Shown here one piece after another: positions 56,480 through 64,000 of a DNA stretch of 64,000 bases (the stretch's first letter is position 1; each line of letters starts with the position of its first letter). The stretch covers positions 326,872 to 390,871 of the forward strand of contig CALYLW010000558.1 of NCBI GenBank assembly GCA_944989445.1, in the 5' to 3' direction. Source of the DNA: Ampullaceana balthica (Eukaryota > Mollusca > Gastropoda > Lymnaeidae). A program made the position numbers and the translations under genes. The notes under the pieces are model-generated. The model had not been told where the DNA came from and did not search any database. It worked only from the letters and a program-made list of their open reading frames with translations.

Positions 56480-57110
56480 ATTTCATACGAGTAAGAAAGC
56501 CCACCCAAGAACGTTCCGCCACCGTTCGGTGGCATGTTGTAACTCCCCTCCAACAGCCGTCTCGACCGACATACCTGTGCATCGCGTCAAAAATACTATT
56601 CATTATAGTTAAAAATAAATAAGGGGCCGTCCATAAAGTACGTCACGCTATTTTTGACCATTTTAACTCCCTCCTCCCCCTTGTCCCAAACTGTCACAAA
56701 TATCGGACCCCCTCCCCCTAAAGTACGTCACACTTTCGAACAAAAATGTTGTTTTTTATTAACAAAAGAATCCAAATTTAATATAAAACAGGGTGACGTA
56801 ACACATGGCCGGACCCCCCTCCCCCTGTCACAAACTGTCACACTTTATTACACCCCCTTCCCCACCTCTGGAGCGTGACGTACTTTATGGACGGCCCCTA
56901 ACTCGTAAAAACAGAGTTCTTGACTTAATCCCAACGCGCATAACTCAAAATAAAGTATTGGAAGAAATACTGCACCAAAAATAACTCATTTTGAACGTCC
57001 GCGTAAACGTGTTCAATATGATTGGCTGTAGGAGTCATTTGTGTTTGAGGGACCAGTCGTTAGCGATGGTTGCACGGAACACAGCTTTTTATTATATAGG
57101 AATGTTCACT
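56480..57110 (-). repeat. Dispersed repeat, interrupted by MITE
   Basis: The complement of 38565-38890 in two parts, 56510-56622 and 56899-57110. The MITE at 56623-56898 sits between them. Confidence 0.82.
56623..56898. mobile_element. 276-bp GGGGCCGTCC-family MITE with TAA TSD
   Basis: Ends GGGGCCGTCCATAAAGTACG and complement GCGTGACGTACTTTATGGAC then GGCCCC. TAA at 56620-56622 and 56899-56901. It carries four CTGTCACA/TGTCACAA-like blocks next to C-runs. The uninterrupted paralogue at 38780-38800 has a single TTA at the site. Confidence 0.93.
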
Positions 57111-58139
57111 CTTTTATTTCATTGTTAATTAAGATCTTTTTTTAAAACTGAAAGCAACCAGAAAATTTGGCATTTATTATATCAAGTTTAATACATTTAT
57201 TTTATACAAAACAACAAAACATAATTTATATTGTCAGCAGGACATAGAATAACACGTATATTTATTTTAAAGGCAGAAAGCATGGCCAAATTTAAACGAA
57301 AACTGAAAAGAAAGAAGGACAACATCCAAGGACACAGCTTTCTTTATATCGACCAGGAAATAAAGTTCGTCTGACAGGGACCAGGCACTGTCTGTAAGTG
57401 CGTCATCAAGCCATTATTGTCGCTGAAGACAGTTATAAAAAGATGAAGGCAATGATTTTTGGCTGTCATTTTTATGTCTTTGACGTGTTGGGAAACGTGA
57501 AATGAGAAAAGAAAACGAAATATTATTTAGACTAATGAACATTTTTTTATAAACATATTTTAAGACTTTATAATTACTAATTATTCTCCAAATAATGTTT
57601 TTACTCTTCTTAAAAAGTTCTTTAATGTCAAGGTAATAAGTCTTGTTTTTTTTAAATTAATTTTTTTAGAAGCTTAAGTATTGTGAAAACTGCGTTTCAT
57701 TTAAATTTAACCTCAACTCACATATTTTTAAAGTGATGTTGACAATAAAATAAAATGGTTCACCATGAAATGCTAAAAAATTAAAACCTAAAGTTGGATT
57801 AAAAAACAACCAGAATCGTCCATTTTGAATTGACCAGTTCCGTGACATATTTAATATATATTTTACAGAAGAAAAAAATATGGCCTACAAAATTGATTGC
57901 CATTTATTATAATTCATGATGATTGACAGACCCAGTCGAAAGGCAAGGGAAATCTGCAACTGAAGTAGGGCCGGAACCCTCTGAAGATGGTGTCTACGAC
58001 ATGATCAACTTTTTCCTACTCGCCTTGCATGGGCTTGAATACATTCAGACACTCCTCCTTATCTAGGTTAAAAGATCGTAAAACTCTAGTCAAAGGAGCG
58101 AGATTTGTGTTTGATCCTTATTTCATAACTAGTTTGTGC
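57111..58139. other. Unassigned AT-rich DNA
   Basis: No gene or clear repeat supported. Confidence 0.5.
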
Positions 58140-58390
58140 TGCGGCGCCGTGGCGCCTGCGGCGCCCCATTTTTTTAAGGGCGCCCACGGCACCCACCTTT
58201 TTTGAAACGCCCAACTAACTTGTCCTTGTATGATAAATACATAATATTAAACTTTCTTAAATGTACACAAAGTATTTTATAATAGGTTTTTTTTTGGTGT
58301 CAAAAGCCCAAGTAACTTATCCTTGTACGATAAATACGAAATATTCTGAAATGTACACAAAGTATGTATATAATATTCTTTAAAATGCTA
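58140..58390. repeat. Dispersed repeat, uninterrupted copy of the LINE target
   Basis: It holds GCGGCGCCGTGGCGCCTGCG and two tandem diverged copies of AAGTAACTTATCCTTGTACG ... TGTACACAAAGTAT (58207-58285 and 58311-58372). It is the complement of the LINE flanks at 32713-32741 and 37722-37800. Confidence 0.75.
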
Positions 58391-59370
58391 ATCACCACAC
58401 GATTTTTTAAGTAATTTTAGAAAGCAGCGCACCAAATTACTGCACACACAAAAAAAAACTCTTTGAGTCAGCAGCACTGTTTACAACACAAATGCTGACG
58501 TCCTAGGTTCGTGCATTGTTTGGTTAATGTTAATCTGGAAACCAAAAGGATTATGATTTAGCTTTAGGCCACAATCAGCGATAATTGAGCGTAAATATAT
58601 AGACTATCTGTAAAATAATTTTTTTTAAAAATTGTGTCACTCAAAATGAGAGTATTTAAAAAAAAATTTCATAAAAGTAATTGAAATTCTTTGACAAGTC
58701 ATGCCATTTTTGTTTAAAAAAAAACTCGTAACGACCAGGGTTGCCAGGTGGCTGTCTCAAAAATGCCGGCCACTAGTGTCGACATTTTTCGATGTCGATT
58801 ATATTAGATATAAAATGTCCCGTATTACTTTAATTTTTACACTGCAGAAACACCGGACAGTCCTGTACAAAACCGGACATCTGGTAACGACCTGCCATTC
58901 ACCAGTCGATGTAACAAAACGATTGGACAACGCATTTCGTTGTACTCTATCACGTAATGAGAAGGAATCCCCTGTCTTACATAGTCACACTTGGGATTGG
59001 AAGGGAAGATTACTCCGACTGTGCTAACTAATAGATTCGTTAAAAGCAGCCCAAAGTTATTCTGCTTGAAAAAGGGACCACTTTAGTATGAGTGGTTGTG
59101 TGCGCGTGTGTGTGTTTGTGTGTGTGAGATTAGTCAAAAGAAGGAGAACACCTCTGAGGTGGAGGCGATAGTGCAACCAAACGTCAAACAAATAGCCTAT
59201 AGCTCAGTAATGTAATAATGTGTTTTTAAAAAGTTGGTAATTATTTGAAACTAAAATATATGAAGACCTTTTAAAACAATTTAAATTTGACACTTGTAAC
59301 AAATGGTTAAATAACATTAAAAGACTGTAAAAGACTGTTACGTACAATTATGTCATAATGAATAGCACTG
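58391..59370. other. Unassigned AT-rich DNA
   Basis: 58729-58900 has facing end-like runs (CCAGGGTTGCCAGGTGGC and CATCTGGTAACGACCTG) that may be a decayed MITE. A 108-codon frame there matches nothing recognisable. TG-rich microsatellite at 59100-59125. Confidence 0.4.
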
Positions 59371-59760
59371 CGATGAAGATTTCGAATAAAATAAAACATA
59401 CACAAACAATATTGATGGACTTTATTCACAATAGAACGTTTCGGCTAAGGTCACAATTTTACATAACTGAATTGTTTTTTCCACTTGTGATTTTCACGGT
59501 AGCTTTTGATACTTCATTTCTCTTCTTCTATCCCGTATTTTTGTTAAGTCAAGTACTCATTTAGGTGCCCATCTTTCTTCTTTTCGTTTCTGTTTTTTAG
59601 GCTCAACGTAATATTTTTTTCCATGTTAATGTATGCAATTTATACTGTAAATTTAATTTAAATACTTTTGTTTACTTGTAATGATGAAGGCACGATCTAA
59701 AACTTTTACTTGTGCATTAGTCAATAAATAAAGTTTTCTTTTATTGTTTTTTTTTATAAC
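59371..59760 (+). mobile_element. Penelope-like element 3' remnant
   Basis: 59430-59447 ACGTTTCGGCTAAGG resembles the complement of the hammerhead-core end of the Penelope element at 34594-34660. 59683-59720 (ATGATGAAGGCACGATCTAA then AACTTTTACTTGTGCATTAG) is a decayed direct copy of the same core. Confidence 0.45.
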
Positions 59761-59774
59761 ACACATGCTTGTGT

Positions 59775-60103
59775 ATCTTGTATTAAATAACATTAGTGCC
59801 ACCTGTATCAGGCTGTTAAATAACATTAGTACAGTCATATCAGGCTGTTAAATAACATTAGTGCCACCTGTATCATGATGTTAAATAACATTAGTACAGT
59901 CGTATCAGGCTGTTAAATAACATTAGTGCCACCTGTATCAGTCGGTTAAATAACATTAGTAACACCTGTATCAGGCTGTTAAATAACATTAGTACAGTCG
60001 TATCAGGCTGTTAAATAACATTAGTGCCACCTGTATCAGTCGGTTAAATAACATTAGTAACACCTGTATCAGGCTGTTAAATAACATTAGTACCACCTGT
60101 ACA
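59775..60103. repeat. 32/33-bp minisatellite (left part)
   Basis: About ten units of AGGCTGTTAAATAACATTAG followed by either TGCCACCTGTATC (33 bp) or TACAGTCGTATC (32 bp), with the two types partly alternating. The array resumes at 63600. Confidence 0.93.
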
Positions 60104-60329
60104 CAGGGGCGGATTAAGACTGCACGGTGCCCCTGCCTGAAATGCAAACTGGGGCCCGGTCCAGCAATTTAAATAAAATGATTGCTAGCAGCTAATATAA
60201 GACTGTAGCTTGTAAGCCAGAGTGCAATAAGACAAAAGGTTAAACAGGGGTCAATTTAATTAATAAAAAGTTACATGAATCCAAATTTCATTAAAATATT
60301 TGTTATTATTTATTTCAACCTACAATTTT

Positions 60330-61125
60330 CGTTTGCGAACTTTTCTCAGGTCGAAGTTATCAATCAAGTCAGCAAACCTAAGTGAGCTTACAAGTTCCTT
60401 TTCAATGCTCATTACACTCTCATTAGAGAATACTCAGTCTTTGTTGTTCCAAGCAACTTCTAACTTCATTTTGTATTCTTTTCAACTTTGAAAATGATCA
60501 CTCTCCGCTGCTGTTTGATGCCATCATTGAGAGATGATGCAAAGTGCATTTGTGTGCATTTGGAAAGAACTGTGTAAAATTTAGCTCATTAAAAAACCAG
60601 CAACATTTTTAGCTCTGTGCATGTGTTTTGAGTTTCTCATTGTGCAACTTCCTATTCCTGACCCTGAGCCTCGAGCTGGACTAAACTTTTTTGAAGAGTT
60701 CTGCAAATTGGACTAATTCTAAAGGAAAGCAGTCTTCGAAATCACAGGAATATTCTTTCATTAACTTGGCTGCTGCCCATAGGATGGCGTCATTGCTGAG
60801 ATCAGTTAGGTTTGAAAAGAAGCCAAATTCTCTTGGATGTCTTTATATGCGTCTAACCGATGTTGTAAGGCTAAAAAAAGTTTGTCAATGATTACCAGAA
60901 ATACCTCAACCTTAAATTATTGTCTCGGGATAAATGCTGTTTCGGCGTATGCCCCTTCATCCAACTGGCTCTTTCTCTTTAATTGATAGTATTGAAAATT
61001 GTTTATAGTCTTTCTCCACGGACGTGTCCTTTCCTTTTCTTCATAGGAATCGAATTCAGAACGCTGTCTTTTAACAAACTGAAGGAGAGATTTCAACAAA
61101 TGCATGGCTGAGTTCAAAGATAGTC
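60330..61125 (-). pseudogene. hAT transposase C-terminal half (ZMYM1-like), pseudogene
   Basis: Minus-strand pieces: 61117-60917 (SLLQFVKRQRSEFDSYEEKE), then about 60790-60690 (QLSLMKEYSCDFEDCFPLEL-like, broken by a stop). The dimerisation region at about 60520-60330 reads SFSKLKRIQNEVRSCLEQQR, MSIEKELVSSLRFADLIDNF and DLRKVRKRKL. The SFSKLK motif is typical of hAT. Several stops; dead. Confidence 0.78.
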
Positions 61126-61510
61126 ACCACTCTTGAAGGGATACATTCTTTTTCTGAAATCTTTCTAAAATTGTGTCCCGAATGTCAAGTAAAATAGCTA
61201 CTTCCTGTTGTTCAAGTTCCTTCCGAAATCCTTCATTTAGATTTCATCCTTTATTTCCATGTTGGCAGATAGGTTCAGCAAAAAATGTGTCTCTCTGACT
61301 TAGTAGTTTATTTATTCCAAAGCAGTTACCATTGCTCGTTGAGCCTAAACGTTTTTTCTTGCCACAAATACAAAGAAATTGTATAACGCTTACTATCCTT
61401 ATAAGAACTTTCCCCCAAATTGGATTTCATTTTCAAACTGCTTGAAAACATTTAAGTCGATTTGAATGAATGATTGCATAGAATGCAGAACTAGGCACAA
61501 ATCATAGATA

Positions 61511-61556
61511 AGCGTCTGTATTGAAGGAGCGTCTGTAACAGATAAGATTAGATTTA
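61511..61556 (+). mobile_element. SINE tail fragment
   Basis: GCGTCTGTATTGAAGGAGCG then TCTGTAACAGATAAGATTAG, the 3' end of the GATAA-tailed SINE with a small local duplication. Confidence 0.7.
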
Positions 61557-61828
61557 CGACAACTTAGTGCTGGCATTGCATCAAGATGTTGTTTAGAGTT
61601 TTCATTGACTTAAAAGCATTTCGTGAGCATGCTTCCAATCATTGAAGCCAGTTGTAACCTTGCTCACAGTCTGTGACATCAATTTGCATACAAAACAATA
61701 AAAACACAACCACTAGTTTTTTTAAAGCAACAAACTTCTATCAAACCCTTCTCCTGTTAGCGCATGAACATCTGTAAACAGTGTTAAAGTACAATAACGC
61801 ATTGTGCCTCTTTCTCCAACTGTGTACA

Positions 61829-63400
61829 TCTGGGGTGTGCAAACTACGGCCCGCGGGTCGAATGCGGCCCACCAGAGCATATTATGTGGCCTATGGGCAT
61901 GCATATGTTGCGATCTTATGTCGATGTTAATTTTCTCTGTTTAGAATTTTCGCTATATTTTTAGAATTTTATTCTGAGTATTTGATTTGAATTTAGGAAT
62001 ATTAACACCGTTTTCTTGCTCCAGCATTGATTAGTGATCAATAGTCATTAATTGTTAACATCCTTATTCGAAACTGCCTTTTAGCTAAACTGGGAGTGGC
62101 TATTGTTTATGATTTACATATGGGCGATTTTGTAAAAATTGTAATTCAACAGCGAATAGATGTTGATTTAACCATTAGTGCAGCCAAAAAAAAAGATTGA
62201 GGACGAGTGTCGTGTTTTTAATGATCAATGGACCGTTTAATTTTGATTCACGAGCATTGGCAGCAAAGCAGTCTGCTTCATCTGCTGCGAGTGTGTGAGC
62301 GTCTCTAAGTATGACAACTTGAAAATACACCACCAAACAAAACATTTGGATTTCGGGCAATATTTAACGAACGAAGGGACAAAAAAAGAATTTCCAGGAG
62401 TTGGTTAATAATTTAAAGAAGCAGCAAACTGTTTTCAACAATCAGTCTTAATACAAGATGTTGCAACAGAAGCCGGTTTGGTGCTGTCCCATGAGCTTGT
62501 AAAACGGAATACGTCTTTGTCTGACACCGAGTTGATCAAGCAATGCTTGGTAGATGCAGCAAGCATTATTTGTCCAGAACAGAAATTAAAATTTGATAGC
62601 ATTTCTTTATCGAGTAGAACTGTAGTCAGGCGTGTTGAAGAAAAAGTGACTATTTGATTCACCAACTTCCAGATGAAAGCAGATATTTTTTATGGTACTC
62701 TCTTACGTTGGACGAAAGTACCGATGTACAGTACACTAGCATAATGGTTGGTATTTATATGGGGAATAAACACTTGTTTTGAGCTTACTGAAGAATTACT
62801 TAGTGTTGAGCCACTTAAAGACACATCTACAGGCCAGGATTTATTTAATGCCGTTGAGAACTGTCTTATAAGAACTGGGTTGGTGTGCAACAGGATAGCA
62901 AATGTAAAAACCGATGGAACGCGTGATTTGACTGGAAAAACGTAGGCCTTGTGAAGTTGATAAAAATAACATTTAAGAAGAACATCCTGACCATGCACTC
63001 TTACCTCTCCACTGTGTCATCCACCAGGAAAGTCTGTGTAAAGCTGCGTTGAATATCATGCATGTTATTTAATAAGTTGCCAGTGTGATAAACCTCATCA
63101 GAGCCAAGGCACTTAAACACAGGCAGTTCAGTGAAGATTTTGAAACTGAATATTATGATATTATTTACCATAGCAGTGTCTGCTGGCTGAGCCTGGACAA
63201 GATGTTGAGGCGAGTGTGGGATCTCAAGGAAGAAATAGTTATTTTCCTGGAGATGAAGGGTTTTGTTTGTAACTTTGTTACTAACATTGTTGATGAGGAG
63301 TTGAAGTCAGATTTCATGTTTGCTATTGACATTTTTTAAAAGTTGAATGAACTGAATGTCAATGGCAACAAAATCAAATCTACAACAGGCTGTGGAGAAT
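61829..63400 (+). pseudogene. hAT transposase (GTF2IRD2-like), pseudogene
   Basis: The start near 61829 (TGGGGTGTGCAAACTACGGC then CCGCGGG) looks like a hAT end of the class carried by GTF2IRD2-type elements. Coding pieces on the plus strand: about 62455-62660 (EAGLVLSHELVKRNTSLSDT, LKFDSISLSSRTVVRRVEE), 62748-62945 (FELTEELLSVEPLKDTSTGQ) and 63085-63339 (INLIRAKALKHRQFSEDFET, VCWLSLDKMLRRVWDLKEEI). These follow the order of GTF2IRD2-like transposases. Frames are broken by stops and frameshifts. No right-hand partner end was identified. Confidence 0.75.
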
Positions 63401-63599
63401 CAGGCACATTTGTCATGACTTCAGTGTTCACTGAATTTACTTTATAATCTCCATAATTTATTTATGATATTTTCAGGAATTCATGCAAAAATTTGTCCAC
63501 CTTTATAATACAAATTAATAAGTTTGGGGGCCCTTAATTCATTGGGGGCCCCAAGCTTTAGCCCTTTTAGCCCTTCCCCCTTTACTCCGCCATAACATG

Positions 63600-63785
63600 T
63601 ACCTGGCTGTAAAATATCATTAGTACCAACTGTATCAGGCTGTTAAATAACATTAGTACCAACTGTATCAGATTGTTAAATAACATTAATACCAACTGTA
63701 TCAGGCTGTTAAATAACATTAGTACCACCTGGTCCTGTTTCAGACTGTAATAACATTAGTACCACCTGTATCAGGATGTTAACAT
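63600..63785. repeat. 32/33-bp minisatellite (right part)
   Basis: About five more units of GGCTGTTAAATAACATTAGT with ACCAACTGTATCA or ACCACCTGTATCA, continuing the array at 59775-60103. Confidence 0.93.
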
Positions 63786-64000
63786 AAGAATTTGAGGTGA
63801 AATACAACATATTTAACACACCTTTCTTTTCCTACCATCAAAACAAGAAGAAAAAAACAGTTCTAGCCAAAACTAAACAATTAAAAAAAAACTAATCTAC
63901 CACGATTAAATTCTTATTTGTTAATAATTATATTTTAAATGCTACATAATTCTGTATTGAGACCCCTTCAATTCATCGATATAGATAAATCGTGTTTAAA
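63786..64000. other. Unassigned AT-rich DNA
   Basis: I see nothing in it. Confidence 0.5.

Larger units (their letters stand above)
60104..63590. mobile_element. Composite hAT insertion in minisatellite
   Basis: Left end CAGGGGCGGATTAAGACTGC; right end the complement of TATGGCGGAGTAAAGGGGGA. The two ends belong to the same family as 5185-5352 and 37896-38487. Flanks share TGTAC but no clean 8-bp TSD could be fixed, because the target is itself repetitive. Content, left to right: minus-strand ZMYM1-like hAT remnant (60340-61120), a SINE tail, then a plus-strand GTF2IRD2-like hAT remnant (from about 61829). Confidence 0.7.

Noticed and set aside
58701..59027. 108-codon plus-strand open frame
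   Set aside because: No recognisable domain, no splice or promoter context, and it overlaps facing MITE-like ends.
1..64000. A defence island, toxin system or viral insertion
   Set aside because: No capsid, integrase-gag-pol LTR element, toxin-like or bacterial-type operon sequence was seen; all polymerase-like sequences belong to LINE or Penelope elements.

Overview
This is a 64 kb, AT-rich window of animal nuclear DNA, not prokaryotic. It has genes split by short GT-AG introns, tRNA-derived SINEs, two kinds of non-LTR retrotransposon, a Penelope-like element, many hAT copies, a Ginger element and very long minisatellites. The repeat mix (Ginger, Penelope, GATAA-tailed SINEs, ZMYM1-type and GTF2IRD2-type hATs) and the extracellular Cu-only SOD repeat gene suggest an invertebrate, plausibly a gastropod mollusc. 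That assignment is inference; no species marker is visible.

Only two host genes can be supported, and they are convergent. (1) About 1.1-9.65 kb, + strand: the last ten exons of a secreted, GPI-anchored Cu-only superoxide-dismutase-repeat protein, whose N-terminus lies outside the window. One SOD domain keeps all four copper-ligand histidines; the domain before it has lost all four. (2) 19.65-15.27 kb, - strand: what appears to be a complete DCAF10 (WDR32) gene with seven coding exons (640 codons, one frame throughout). It encodes a WD40 substrate receptor of the CUL4-DDB1 ubiquitin ligase. No cooperation between the two genes is suggested.

The rest is repeats. 0-1 kb: LINE fragment. 3.75-6.43 kb: dead Ginger DNA transposon inside a SOD intron, with two small MITEs inside it. 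11.63-14.47 kb: hAT with perfect 8-bp target-site duplications (TSDs). 19.8-20.9 kb: LINE fragment interrupted by a SINE. 21.3-24.5 kb: foldbacks and MITEs. 24.51-27.17 kb: ZMYM1-type hAT with two nested MITEs. 29.74-31.57 kb: large GGGGCCGTCC-ended element with a zinc-finger protein remnant. 32.74-37.72 kb: near-full-length LINE (13-bp TSDs) interrupted by a Penelope-like element that carries a hammerhead-ribozyme-like core. 37.9-39.4 kb: MITE, SINEs and a short repeat.

39.55-49.17 kb is a single ~9.6 kb minisatellite of a 40-bp unit. It is organised into higher-order blocks of about 2.3 and 2.5 kb, the last two nearly identical. 50.34-53.59 kb: another hAT with perfect TSDs. 53.9-55.0 kb: 32-bp and 25-bp minisatellites. 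55.07-56.36 and 56.62-56.90 kb: two more GGGGCC-ended elements. 59.8-63.8 kb: a 32/33-bp minisatellite split by a composite hAT insertion.

No new gene system was recognised. The most informative feature is the internal record of transposition: several insertions can be compared with an uninterrupted paralogous copy elsewhere in the same window, which fixes element ends, TSD length and relative age.
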